DNA from: Micrasema longulum
Taxonomy: Eukaryota; Arthropoda; Insecta; Trichoptera; Brachycentridae
Length of the DNA: 64,000 nt
Assembly: GCA_022494885.1 (NCBI GenBank)
Contig: JAGVSM010002360.1
Coordinates: 1-64,000 of the forward strand
Direction of reading: 5' to 3'
Part shown: in pieces, positions 42,301 to 53,745 of the stretch
How the letters are laid out: each line of letters opens with the position of its first letter
Numbering within the stretch: position 1 is the stretch's first letter
Position numbers and translations under genes: made by a program
Notes under the pieces: model-generated
What the model saw: only the letters and a program-made list of their open reading frames with translations
What the model was told of the DNA's origin: nothing
Databases searched by the model: none

Positions 42301-43369
42301 CGTCATGGTGAAAGTATGACGTCCTTATCTCCCCACTATAATCGAAGCTCTTAATACCTGAAAAAATATATCGAAGACATATTAAAAAACAATATTTAGA
42401 AACATATGATGACTTCTCTAACCAGACGAGACAAAACAATATGTTAATATAACCCTTAGGGGTTTTTAAAAAATAAATAAAAAAGGTTGCACAATCCTTT
42501 TTACAATGTTTATCTGTGAGACTTTAACACACTTTCATGACACAAGGAGGCATTTTGGTTTCGATTCAAAACGTCACGCCTGGCTGGTGGTCAAAGAACG
42601 ACTAAATAAATACGCCTTGGGCATGACAGAACGTTTGAGCAGGAGCAAAGTGTCATAATTTATGAGGGCTCAGGGCATGTCTGTGTATATTAATATGTCA
42701 ATGTTTTAATTAAAATGAAATCTTAATGTTACTGAAAAATAAACGTTTGACATTGCGCTCGAAGTAATTAAAAATTTTGGTTTACCTAATTTAAAAAACT
42801 TTTGAAGAAGAACGCAAGCCGTAACGATTTTTTTCTGCAATAAAAATGTTCTTAAAAGAAACCTGTCACAAAAAGTAATTAATAATTTGTCAATAGCAAG
42901 AATTTTAAATAAAAAAGGAAAAGCAATTTTCAGTAAGTGCCTTTTCTGTGAAATCTTTTGATTGTCCTAATATACTGAAAGCTTTCCCGAGCATTTTAAC
43001 GCGTCATAAAATCGCCTGACAAAACAGACTCCGCCGTTAAAATGTTTCGTTTAGTTATTACGCAATAAGGACGATTGGACGGCGTGATTTAATTTTGTTG
43101 TTTATTCGCATTTAATTTAAATACAAACTTGTGGGGCTTAATTGAAATTGCAAATTTTACTAGATAAACGTGTAGCTGAATCTAGATGTTAATATTTGTA
43201 ATGGAAACTTCGGAAACGAATGGATATTTTGAATTAATACAATTGAATGCGATTTTGTTCAATCTAAATTAAAGCTGTCCAAGGACTCGATTTAATTACA
43301 TTTGACTATTTTAATGTCGTATTAATCATATTGCATTTTTCTGAATGTATTTGACAATTTAAAATTTAT
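42301..43369. other. Foldback interior, AT-rich, non-coding
   Basis: Between the inverted arms. No conserved frame, TIR or repeat partner seen up to the degenerate array. Confidence 0.4.
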
Positions 43370-43845
43370 TAGACATTTTTCGTGTAATTTTTACTTAATT
43401 AAATTCAGTTAATATTTTTGGTGATATTTAGTTTCAACATTTTGTGAAATTTAGATGACACTTTTCAAGAAAATGAATTAATAATTTTCGTGACATTTAG
43501 TCGATGTTTTTTGTAAAATTCAGTTGATATTTAACTTTACATTTATTTAAAACTTTTCTTGAAATTCAGTCATCAGTTTAATCTTTATTTTAACTTTAAC
43601 ATTTTTCTTGACATTAAGTTTTGACTTTTTGTGAAATTCATTTGACACTATACACTGAAATCAGTTTATATTTTTTGTACAATTTAATTGATATTCTTCA
43701 GTTGACAGTTTATTCAAAATTCAGTTGATAATTCTCGTAACATCTAGTTAATTAAAAAAATAAATTGAGTTGACAGTTTACACGGAAATCAGTTGGCAAT
43801 TTTCGTGAAATATAATTGATATTTTAAGTAAAATTCAGCTGATAT
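43370..43845. repeat. Degenerate tandem array (~25-30 bp units)
   Basis: About 15 imperfect units of the type TTTTTGTGAAATTCAGTTGA, recognisable as repeated ATTCAGTTGA or ACAGTTTA blocks at irregular spacing, running up to the right foldback arm. Confidence 0.6.
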
Positions 43846-44329
43846 GGTAAAGTTGAAGATAAATTCTCTCTAGCAATTACAAAGATACACTACCGACCCC
43901 CCACATTCAAGTTTTAGGGAGGTACATCGATATCAAACAAGGGGAAGCGTACGTCACGGTACACATATCTACGCACTAAAATGACATAACTTCAGTATGA
44001 CGTCATAATTAAAGATAAAATTCTCCCGACCGGTTACTAAGATACGTTACCAATCCCCCTTCCATCAAGTTTTGATGTGGGTACATTGGTTTGTATCGAC
44101 GGGTCTAGAACCCCTCGATACGTTTATCTACGCTTTAAAAGTGACAAAAAATTTGTTCCGCTGAACGATTTTTCCTTTAATTACGATTTAATTAAATTTT
44201 TAATCGTTTGTATGAAGATATTTTTAATACAAAATTTTGTGACTTCAAAAAAAAACTTTTTGAAACACTGTAAAATGAAACATTTGTCAGTGTGTAATAA
44301 GTTTATGTTCCTTTAATTATGTTTATTTT

Positions 44330-44580
44330 ATTTTAATATCAAAATTTTGAATTGGTCAACTATATTACGAAAATCCCTCTTCCCACTCCACTCTATTTCC
44401 TCATCCCTTAACCTTCTTACGAGCTCTTTTTTTTTCTCATGTCTTATATAAAATATTATTTTTCTCTTTACTATGTAACATGTTCTCTCATTATATTTGT
44501 GAAAAACTTTAACTGAATGTATGTACTATTTTTTGTATGTTGTTTTCCCTTAATAAAAAAAATATAAAAAAATAAACACA
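44330..44580 (+). mobile_element. LINE-like 3' UTR
   Basis: Pyrimidine-rich stretch (CCCTCTTCCCACTCCACTC) followed by CCCTTAATAAAAAAAATAT and an A-rich tail, like the 3' UTR at 39020-39190. No ORF. Confidence 0.4.
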
Positions 44581-45134
44581 CTTATACAAATAATCATTAA
44601 GTTTAGACCTGTTATAGCAAAGTACGACTTCATTATTTAAAAAATAAAAGAGATAAATCAAGTCTCGTAATCTGCCTCACGAGAGTTAACAAAATGAAGA
44701 AATATAGGCAACAATAAAAATATACCGCGGAACACTCACTCAAAACTATGTTTGAGGAAAAACTTTAATTTTACGTAAGTATGGCAAACATCCATAACTC
44801 ATTTAGAGAAAAAATACGCAATCTCGAAAATACAGCTATTAATGACCCCTTTTCGTGTTTGATAAATTTGTATTCTTCCGTTGCTATCAAGTTTTAGGTG
44901 GGAAAAGTGTTGCCATCGTGAAAAGGGTTGTATTGTATTTTTACGATGACGTGACCAACCTGCCTACTTGAAGCGCTGCGCTGCGTGGTGTGTTTTTACC
45001 GATGGTATAAGTAACGGCGTATTAGCACTAACGTCACAATTATTTTTATTAGCAATAGCAACTGCCGAAAGTACCCCCCTCTCTCTCTTGACCGCGCCTC
45101 GTGTCTGAGGTTGGTGATCACGCCCGACTCCAGG
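44581..45134. other. Unassigned DNA
   Basis: No gene or repeat partner recognised. Confidence 0.4.
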
Positions 45135-45165
45135 GCCTCAATTGTGAACGCTGTATTCATCTGAA

Positions 45166-46497
45166 CATATCGAGACGGTATACTTAACTTCTGTACTATC
45201 TATATTTGCCTCGGTATGTTCTACTTAATTGTCATCACGATATCTTATGATCGAAATGAACCAATGAATGACCGTAAAAATTAGTCCGCGTTCCTTACTT
45301 TATAAACATTTAAAACATTTCTCATTTATATTTTAAATAGGCTTCTGTGATAAAAAGTGCTCATTCCAAAGCAATTATAAACTCCTGCCTGGAAAAATTA
45401 CTAGACAGGTGCCACCGTTTTGTAGCAACAATTCACGGACAGTGTATACTTGTAATGCCGTATTAAATAGACTTCATGAACTCGGCAATAGTGATTCCCA
45501 CGTATCTGATATATTTAGTGTAGGGTATTGTTCCTATATAACAAACCTTTTGAACTTTTTCAAAGATGGTGAATGGTAATTATATTTATTTATTCATGCA
45601 TTATATAATATATATATATATACAGTTTCCTGTTCACTTTGCCTAGTTGTGTGAAACAGTACTCATGATTCTTGTTGTTTTACTGTAGAATGTTTTATTA
45701 TTTAAACTTTCTACTGAATATTCTGAATATTTTTTTTAATATAAATCTTGTATAATTTTTTTATATTTTTTTTTTTATAAATCTTGGGTATAAGGTGAGC
45801 ATGTTTTTCATTCTTTATTTCAATTCTTAATTTTTAATTACTCTTACAAATTTTCTTCATCTTTAATATTATTTCCATTTGTAAATACTCACTACAAACT
45901 ACAAACTTTAAAATATTTTTTTTTCACTTAAATTTTAATTTTTAAAAAACTTTCATTTATGTTTTTCTTTTTCCTTCTCTTTTTTATACTTTCATAATTA
46001 ACCTTATATATAATTGCTTTATAATATGGAAACTTCACTGGTCCATTAGAATTAAGTCTAATTGTGTAAAATATTAAACCTTGTAACTGTACTGTATGTT
46101 TCCTGAATAAAAGAAAAAAAAAATATATATATATATATTTGTATGACATTGATATAATTAGCCATACTAAAAATACATAGCGCTCACGCAGTCACAGTTT
46201 CATCGTCCATTGTATAGAAAGACAAATGCGGAGTGTCGCGATTAATTGCGTGAGTAGGGCAGTGTGTGGGCGGAGGGGGCAACATCGGGCGAGAGGGCGG
46301 CAGCGCGAGGAGCAAGGTGAGGAGCAGCGCAAGGAGCATAGTGTGGCGGGGCTATTAGGAATAAATCTTAATCTTAATTCTGAGTCATTCATTGGTTTGT
46401 TCCGATCAGATGATGTCATATAGCAAGTAGGTAGAACGTAGCGAGATAAGATACAAATAGTACAGAAGTTAAGTATACCGTCTCGATATACAGAGAA
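45166..46497. mobile_element. Long-TIR element J (1.33 kb)
   Basis: Terminal inverted repeats of ~115 bp: left ATATCGAGACGGTATACTTA onward; right 46385-46497, inverted, with the same start and CCAATGAATGAC at the inner edge. The interior has an AT-rich half and a purine/GC-rich block (46255-46350). The frames 45928-46149, 46192-46419 and 46226-46423 have no transposase signature. Part of the left end is directly repeated at 41338-41560. Confidence 0.7.
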
Positions 46498-46800
46498 TTA
46501 AAACTACCACAATATTATACTTACATAGGACGGAAGCTTTTCAATAATTTACCACAAAATCTACGTCAAGAAATAAATTACGGAAAATTTAAGGATAAAT
46601 TAAAGAAAAGCTTCTTAACATAATTAACATTAACTGTATTTTAAAAATAGGGATGTATTTTTAATATGTGCCTGTGTTTATAAATTTATAAATTTTGTGT
46701 TTTTATTTAATATTTTTTAGTATTATATTTTCTCAATTTTTAAAATTGTTTAATTTTTTATTTATTTTATTTTTTTGTTTCTTTTTTATGTTATTTTGTA
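46498..46800 (+). mobile_element. LINE ORF2 tail and 3' UTR
   Basis: YIGRKLFNNLPQNLRQEINY, then KFKDKLKKSFLT and a stop at ~46621, followed by an AT-rich 3' UTR. It abuts the right end of element J. Confidence 0.65.
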
Positions 46801-47499
46801 AACTTGCCAAACACAAGAGCCAGATTCTTTTTTGGCCAGTTCAATCTTAAGTGTTCCATTTTTTTACTGAATGTATTGTTTATTTATGCTAATAAAGGTT
46901 TTTATTTAAACTTTAAAAAATATATACAGACGGAAATTGCGTTTATAATAATTGAGGCCCAGATATGTTCAATTAACACTTTTTTGAGTCTATCCAAATG
47001 CCAATGATAGGTCACAGGTCTGTCATAATTCTCTTATTTTTCAAATAGCGTTTCACACGCTAAGTCAATGTTGTTTAATGATATTAGCATGCGAATGAAA
47101 TTAAACGAAATATAAATAATTGACAGTTTTACTGCTCAGCGCTATCCAACGAATATAATCTTATCTGCGCATCTATGTATGATATTTAGGGTAGAGACCT
47201 TGTTTCGTTGTTGAACGCGAGTAAAAAGTAACTTTTCTCCTTTTCCATAAACGTGTCTACATACATATCAGTCCAATACAATACACTCCACTGTAACCTA
47301 TGGAATGGTTGGCTGGAGGGGTTGTGTGGAATCCATCTTGAAGCCTCTCATTTTTTCAAAGGAAATTATTATTGAGAATAATGTGCCGGGTGCCGTTTAA
47401 CATACCTGTCAGAACAGTTGTTCCAATACATGAAGGTGCTGGATATAATAACTCAATCAGTTTTTTAATTTGGGATAATCTGATGGGGATGTGCAAATG
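46801..47499. other. Unassigned DNA
   Basis: 47290-47330 (CTATGGAATGGTTGG) resembles, inverted, 37155-37185. The frames 46804-47007 and 47372-47575 are not recognised; the second only runs into the LINE that follows. Confidence 0.4.
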
Positions 47500-48112
47500 G
47501 TACACTGATCAAGCAAATAATAATTGCACAAAAAGCTTTAATAAAAATTATCTTAAGAATCCCAATCAGAACTAGCTCCCTTGGTATATTTGAAAATCTT
47601 AATGTCAAATCTATAAAACAACTTTATGTAAGAGTTACTAGACCCTGATGCTGCAAAAAAATAAAAAATAAATAGGACCTTCGGTCAAAGAGGATTGACC
47701 TACTACTCGGTTAAAGGGTACAATCTACTTCCATTATCCATAAGGACAATTAGTAAGTTCTCACAATATAAAATTGCTATTAAGAAATGAATAGTAGAGG
47801 TGCGTTGCGCACGGATCGATGAGTGGATCAAGCCAAATATGTATAATGTATGCACTGTTTATATTTTTTTGTTAATTGGTCTATATAAATTGGTTATGTT
47901 TTTTATGAATATTTTTGTTTTTTTTTGTTTATTATGTTAATTATAATTAAGTTAATTCGATTAATTACGTTTTTTTTATTGTTATTATTTTAACTTTAAT
48001 TAATAGCTAATTTTAGGCATGTTTCAAATTTTGTAAAATGTTTCCCTCGGCACGGGACATTATTCTGTATAAAAAAAAGAATACAATAAATGTAAAAGTA
48101 TAAATAAATAAA
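47500..48112 (+). mobile_element. LINE family C, 3' fragment copy 2
   Basis: Encodes IIIAQKALIKIILRIPIRTS, then FENLNVKSIKQLYVRV, then after frame breaks the same LPLSIRTISK-type end as copy 1. The 3' UTR carries TGTTTCCCTCGGCACGGG and ends in AAATAAATAAATA at ~48100-48113. Confidence 0.8.
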
Positions 48113-48183
48113 TATGAGATAACTGTACCTAAAAGAAGCACTCACACACTTCTGGTCGAACAATAAGGAGTGATCTCAGCAAA

Positions 48184-48530
48184 ATGTTCATAAGTGGTTT
48201 TCCCAAATCACAAATTATGTCAAAACCCATACGACTTTTGCTCAGAGACATGTCTCCTTTATCGCACCGAGAGTGTTCAATATTTTGGAAGAGCGTTAAT
48301 ACGCTTAATAGTTTTCAAGGGCAAAAAATATTTTTAAGAGAGGAGTTAAGGACTGGAATTTTCTTAGTAGGAGGGATTTAAGTGGGAAACTCCTTGATGA
48401 TTTTCCGACTGTTAAAGTTTACTGTTTACCATATTGATGTGCCATTTATTTGTTTTTGTATTGTTTTTATTATTGTTATGTTTCTGATCCTATAAAATAT
48501 TTGCGTTGACATACTCATGTGTCTTAGCCA
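48184..48530 (+). mobile_element. LINE family M, 3' fragment
   Basis: Nucleotide-level match to the coding end at 51390-51600 (TTTGCTCAGAGACATGTCTC against TTTGCTCAGAGGTATGTCTC), then a 3' UTR shared with 49380-49442 and 50310-50420 (GGGAAACTCCTTGATGATTT). The coding frame has decayed. Confidence 0.65.
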
Positions 48531-48904
48531 ACTGTTAAGTAATAACATCATTTATTGATATTATTCCTGGCCGATTAAATTTCGTTCCCATCCTTCCTTT
48601 GACCCATCCTTATGGTACCTACCTAACATCAAGATAGAAGATATTCAAAATTAGAAGATTCGGATTTAGAACAAAAACAAAACAACATTTTTGACTTTAC
48701 ACAAAATTGGATAAGAAGTAGTTTGAATCGTCGCGCGTCATGGAAAACATTGTTATATTTTATAGTTAATTTTGTGATCCAGTGCCAGAAATTGAATAAT
48801 ATTTACATAATATTAAAGGTAGGTATCCATTACATGTTCCTATCCTTTCTCAAATATTTCCAAATCATAAAACTGAATGAAATTCGTTTTTCATTTACAG
48901 TCCA
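48531..48904. other. Unassigned DNA
   Basis: No gene recognised; the frames 48723-48917 and 48877-49122 lack signatures. Confidence 0.4.
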
Positions 48905-49315
48905 CCTTTTTAACTAATCGCTCGAAATATTCTGACATTACTGTCAGTTTTGTAAACGAGCGGCTAGATGCAGTGGCTAGACTGGCAAGGTGCTGCCGTA
49001 TTAACATGGAAGAGCATCTAGTGGTAGAATGTTACCACAGAAAAAAGAAATTGATTTATTCTATTATTTTCATCAGTTTTACTATCTTTCTAAATGTGTA
49101 CGTATCGAGAGCGGCCTTATAATCGCTCATTAGATAAATACAGACGAACGTTAAGTATACCGTCTTGGTAATTGTCAAAAGTCACATGAAAATCAAATTC
49201 AAGCTAGCATTTTTTGCTTGAATTGGGATTTATTGGAGTTAATTATCGCTTTGATGTGGTCACTTTTTATTACGGAAGCCTTTTAAAAATGAAATTGAGA
49301 ATTATTTTAAATGTT
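48905..49315. repeat. Outer inverted-repeat arm, right
   Basis: Inverted partner of 41455-41860, ~7 kb away. It contains TAAGTATACCGTCTTGG, related to the element J terminus. Confidence 0.65.
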
Positions 49316-50520
49316 AATGAAGTTAGGAACTTGACAAAAACTATTTTAAAGGGATGAGTTCAGGACTGGATTTTCCTTAGTGAGGGAGATTTGAGAGGGA
49401 AACTCCTTGATGATTTTACGAATGTTTGAGTTTACTATTCACCAGTGGCGGTATTTCCATAGAAGCCCATAAGCCGGGCTTGCCTATTGATTTTATTTCA
49501 AAATTACCAAATCTGGACCAAACGCTTAAAAATAATTCATTTCGTTGTTTAAATTTCGCGCCAAATGAGAATTAGAGATCTGTTCGACGTTGGTACTGTT
49601 TGCATCCCGAGATCCGAACCGTATGAAATCCGTGTGCGCGAACGACACTATGTCTTCTTATCTCGCTCTCGCACGTGGGGTTCTTATGGGGCTTATTTCA
49701 CGGTGCAATTCGCATGAAAACAAACAGTAAACTCATAAAATGTTTGTCTGTATATGTTGAGTTTTATATGGGAATCTGAAGCCAGCTTCTTTAAGGTAAA
49801 GTTGGCAGAGAGCGTATCTTGTATTTCGTATCGAACAAACTTTACGATTGTTTATTATGCTCTTTTTTTGGGAATTTGATAATTTTAAACGGTTATTTTT
49901 ATCTTCATTGATTAAAGAACCGTACTGGTTAAAATTTATGATAATTTACTTCATTTTGTGCAAACATCATATATAAAAAAAATTCGGAGATAGCCGACGT
50001 TTCTTTTTTATTTGCCTATCTACTATCCTTTTCCTTTTCCAATATTCCGTATCAATTATAATTTATCTTTATTATATTTATGTATCTATGGGTTCCGATG
50101 ACTATTATTTAACTCTACGCATGCTATATTTTATTAATGTTACTTATTGGTAATGGTTGATATCTGAGAAATTACTTTTTATAAAATAATATTGTGTTTT
50201 CTTTATTTCGTTTATTTAAACGAACACAGAAAGAATATCCTATCCCACATGTGGATTAAAAAATATATATATAGGCTTGCCTTACTCGTAAACCCTAGGC
50301 ACGCTACTGCTATTCACCATATTGATGTGCCATATTATGTTTTTAAAAATTATTTTTTGTGTTTCTGATCCTATATTTGTGGTGATATACTCATGTGTTT
50401 GTGTCAACTAATTGCTCGTTCCAACTCAACAGACGACTTTTAGTCCCATTAAATTGGGACTTATATCTCAAATAATATGCAGTAAACTGTCTTAAAGTAA
50501 ATAAATAAATAAAAGATTTT
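49316..50520 (+). mobile_element. LINE family M 3' UTR, split by a hAT element
   Basis: 49380-49442 continues seamlessly at 50310 (CATATTGATGTGCCAT), as in the uninterrupted copy at 48380-48530. It ends in AAATAAATAAATAAA at ~50500-50514. Confidence 0.75.
49443..50309. mobile_element. hAT-type non-autonomous element (867 bp)
   Basis: Begins CAGTGGCGGTATTTCC and ends GGCACGCTACTG (inverted CAGTAGCG), flanked by a perfect 8-bp duplication CTATTCAC (49435-49442, 50310-50317). The CAGTGGCG end and 8-bp site are typical of hAT. The empty site is visible at 48420-48440 (TGTTTACCATATTGATGTGC, diverged). No transposase frame. Distinct from the TAGAGTGGG family. Confidence 0.9.
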
Positions 50521-50870
50521 TTAATCAATTATTTGAAGATGTTTTAAGACTTTATTTGTGAAAAAATACTTTATTTGTGTCCAAGCAAAAGAAGAATACA
50601 GTTCTATTAATGAAATTAAACAAGGGCCTCGATTAAGGAAATATTTCACATTAGGAAAGCTTTAAAAAATCATTTTATTTTGATCAATAATCAAACAACT
50701 TTTAATAAAGCCTGTTATATGGTGTTCCATTGTAATGGTCACCCAAAACCCATTAAACTCACGCCCCTCCCTTCATCCCCTCCAACTTTTTTAAACTATT
50801 TCTCATACAACAAAAAATATTTTTATAACCTAATCGGTGCAAGTTTGTCCTAATCAGTGCATGTGCTTAT
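50521..50870. other. Unassigned DNA
   Basis: No gene or repeat partner recognised. Confidence 0.4.
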
Positions 50871-50975
50871 TAAAATACAAGGCACGTTTATTTGATATTT
50901 TTGTGCAACAACCATGGTGAAGGTGTATAGTGGGTTTTGCATGTCGTTTTAATTGGTGTCCTGATGAAGATACAG
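50871..50975 (+). repeat. Hammerhead-element fragment with intact core
   Basis: TTTTTGTGCAACAACCATGG, TGGGTTTTGCATG, AATTGGTGTC, CTGATGA (50961-50967), AGA and then a break. The upstream block matches 19825-19860 and the downstream block 20091-20112, so this shows the element without the SINE and gives the canonical CTGATGA core. Truncated within stem II. Confidence 0.5.
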
Positions 50976-51088
50976 TTATACATTGTTATTATTGTTTATT
51001 TATACAAATACATATATATTAGAAAAAACAAATAATAACGTATCCCAAACTCTATGAGGCCAAGGGCCCTGAGTTGAGTTGGGATACA

Positions 51089-51327
51089 TTATCATAACTG
51101 CCTTTCCGGCTCTGAATTGGTATACCATCGCAGCGTATCTTGATCATTTTTTGTTTCACGAAGGTAAGGTGATCAGTCTTACGCTTCAGGTACCAGTCCA
51201 GGGACTATGAAATATTCCAGGGTAAAAACACCCTTTTAAATAAATATTTCATATCAACCATGTCGGGAATCGAACCCGAGATCTTTTGCATGGTAGGCAA
51301 ACGCGCTGACTATTGCACCACGAAGCC
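51089..51327 (-). mobile_element. SINE family E with 13-bp target duplication
   Basis: Reverse complement starts GGCTTCGTGGTGCAATAGTC and has B box GGGTTCGATTCCCGACATGG. Flanked by GAGTTGGGATACA at 51076-51088 and 51328-51340. Essentially full length. Confidence 0.9.
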
Positions 51328-51389
51328 GAGTTGGGATACAACATAATGAAAAATGAACATCTGGATAACACGCTTAATAGTATATAAAT

Positions 51390-51620
51390 CTATGCAACGT
51401 CTCGCAGCAGTCTCCTGTAATGGCCTCTTTCCTTAAACAAAATACAGACTTGTACACTCTTACTGAAAATGGTTTTCGTTTTGAAGAACTTAGTATGTTC
51501 ATCTAGGACATTGAACACCCGTGGGGCCACAAAAGAGACATACCTCTGAGCAAACATCATACGTATTTTTGGAATCGAATAATTCAAATTACAGGAAAAT
51601 CTTGTACGAGCATTCTGCTG
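51390..51620 (-). mobile_element. LINE family M ORF2 end
   Basis: Frame 51587-51390: NYSIPKIRMMFAQRYVSFVA, then PRVFNVLDEH and a basic tail, the usual LINE C-terminal order (R...QRxxSFxxPRxFN). The same family in minus orientation is at 62016-62261. Confidence 0.7.
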
Positions 51621-51904
51621 GGATCTACTCTTGAAGCCGCACGACTAGAAATATGTCAATGACTATATATATACCTACCAAAAATAATATTGTGTAAAAA
51701 CATGATCTGGTCAAAATTAAGTAAATAAAATTGCAGAGCCATCTGCAGGCGATTACTAGTAATTAATTTAACTCGGATAGAGTCTTAGCTACATAAATAA
51801 AGTAATTTGCTTTAATACTTAACCTCAATATCAAATACATAGATGGCGCTCCAAACGCGCTAGCGAAAGCTTTCCCTGTTTCATGACATATATACTAAAA
51901 CCAA

Positions 51905-52080
51905 AAATGTCACTGATATGGATATTCGCTAATAAGCGGAATGGGGAATGTTGTAGAATTCTACATAAAAGTGGCCACTTGAACCCAACCTATGACAGGT
52001 CATAAGCCCTGTAAACGCTCGAATATCCATAATCTTGAAACAAAAATTCTACCCATCTCTGTAGTGATATAAATAATAAT
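51905..52080. mobile_element. Foldback family A variant, right arm
   Basis: GTGGCCACTTGAACCCAACC, ACAGGTCATAAGCCCTGTAA and ATCTCTGTAGTGATATAAAT match the right arm of 13688-13992. The left arm is missing. Confidence 0.65.
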
Positions 52081-52580
52081 TGTGTCAATGACTCTTTAAA
52101 AAAAAAAAGACAATTGGCCAGTACCTTTATAAATTGTAACAATGTTAAAGATGGGGGACATCGAAACATCACTCTACGTATTATTTTTTATACATTTATG
52201 AGAGGATTCATGACACACGCCGCGCAACCTCCCCAGCCCATAAGAATATGTTATTAGAGCACACATAATAATATGTTTAGGGGTGCCTTATTTCAAGATT
52301 CAAACTCAAAATTAACATACTAAATAAAGCATTTATCCACTCATGTCTTCAGTTTTATTCAACACTCAAAACCGTGTTCTTTATTCGCTCTGTAGCTCAA
52401 TCACAAATAACTATCGACGTGCTAATAAGCGACGTCATAACAATTTGTCACCACGGTTGTTTATCGTATTCGCGACCACAATGAAACACCCGTGAACACC
52501 CAATATTAAATATCAAAATATTTACGTCTCGCGACGTATAATCCCGCTGCGCAATCACATATATTTTTTTAATTTTTTTA
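52081..52580. other. Unassigned DNA
   Basis: ~52245-52300 resembles the LINE 3' UTR at 56695-56745 (ATTAGA(G/A)CACACATAA). 52385-52410 (CTCTGTAGCTCAATCACAAA) is inverted at ~54550-54575. Confidence 0.4.
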
Positions 52581-52895
52581 TTTATTTACTCAAGTTAGTT
52601 AATATTACATTGTATATTAACTAATATATTTACAATTATAACAAATACTTATTAAATATTTCTTACATAACTACATTATTACAATAAACATAACATTTTT
52701 TTTAAATCCGTAAGTTTTCTTTCATTCTTCATACTTTCAGGCATCTCATCATACAGTTTTAACCCTTTATACATTAAGCTATTTTGTGATTTTGTTTTTT
52801 TCTTAAGTGGTAGTCTTATCCTATTTCTATTTCTTGTCCTATATTTATGTAAATTTCTATTTAATATAATTTCACTTATAAAATACTTTGGCAAT
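52581..52895 (-). mobile_element. LINE 3' end, minus strand (head-to-head pair 2)
   Basis: The minus frame ending at 52679 encodes NRNLHKYRTRNRNRIRLPLK, then NSLMYKGLKLYDEMPESMKN and a basic end, followed by an AT-rich 3' UTR and AAATAAATAAA complement at ~52577-52590. Same clade as its plus-strand neighbour. Confidence 0.75.
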
Positions 52896-53228
52896 ATAAG
52901 ACTGGAAAAGAAATCAAAAGCAATGTCCCAGAACTGCCTTATGTACAAGGGAATACAATTATTTGAGGAAATGCCAGAAAGCATAAAAAATGAAATAAAT
53001 GTAAATATATTTAAAATTAAATGTAAAAAGTATACATGTAAAAAATATTACGAAATATATAGTGTTAAAGTGAATATAATTAATGAAAATGTACATATGA
53101 AACAGTGAATATTATAAATTAGGAAATTAAGTGTATAATAGTGATAAATAATGTTAGAATAAGTAAAGATGTAAATATTGTGTTGTAAATATATATTAGA
53201 CTATGTTAATCATAGAACTAAATAAAAT
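52893..53228 (+). mobile_element. LINE 3' end, plus strand (head-to-head pair 2)
   Basis: From AGACTGGAAAAGAAATC the sequence matches 322-658 nearly base for base: NCLMYKGIQLFEEMPESIKN, then a long 3' UTR and an AAATAAAATAAATAA end. It shares the junction with the opposite-strand arm seen at ~320. Confidence 0.75.
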
Positions 53229-53745
53229 AAATAATGATAATAATAGAATTTTACCAATGTAAATATGGAAAATATTCTAAAACTACTATTTTAATTTAAT
53301 TATTTATTTATTATTTATCATGATATTCATTGCATTTAGCCGGCGCGCGGTTGGCAAGCCAAATGTCAAGAAAAGCAGTCGCCATAGTAATCGTAATTTC
53401 ATATTCACTTTTTTGTATTAGATACTCCTTACTATTTTACAAATGCAATATATTGTATTATTTTTTAGAGTAAAAGCCGATTTTTCGCCAATGAACTGTA
53501 TTTATTTACGAGGTAAACAAAAAACAAACCGACACGAGCGTTGACTTAGAGATTACTCACCTGTTGACTTATGACAGCGATAACTTAAGCATGTTTATTA
53601 TTTTATTTTTTCATTTTTCAAGAATTAACGGTACAAGTACCTTTTACATTACATACATACACTCCATCCACTGTAAATACTTATGTATTTACAGTGGAGT
53701 ATATACAGTAACAACTTTTTAAATGCTTAATTAGAAAGAACATAA
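53229..53745. other. Unassigned DNA with perfect hairpin
   Basis: A 13-bp perfect inverted repeat, CCACTGTAAATAC then TTAT then GTATTTACAGTGG (~53667-53697). No gene. Confidence 0.5.

Larger units (their letters stand above)
41939..44204. mobile_element. Foldback element with poly-G tracts (2.27 kb)
   Basis: Left arm 41939-42300 and right arm 43846-44204 are ~360-bp inverted copies (ATTAAATCGTAATTAAAGG against its complement; GTGTACCGTGACGTACGCTT against AAGCGTACGTCACGGTACAC). Each arm holds two ~180-bp subrepeats with CGGTAGTATATCTT-type blocks next to a G run: 7 G at ~42083-42089 and 14 G at 42237-42250. No transposase. The frames 42158-42439 and 44077-44316 lie in the arms. Confidence 0.75.

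Noticed and set aside
41939..49315. Polinton/Maverick virus-like transposon with long TIRs
   Set aside because: No polymerase B, integrase, packaging ATPase or capsid-like frames between the arms.
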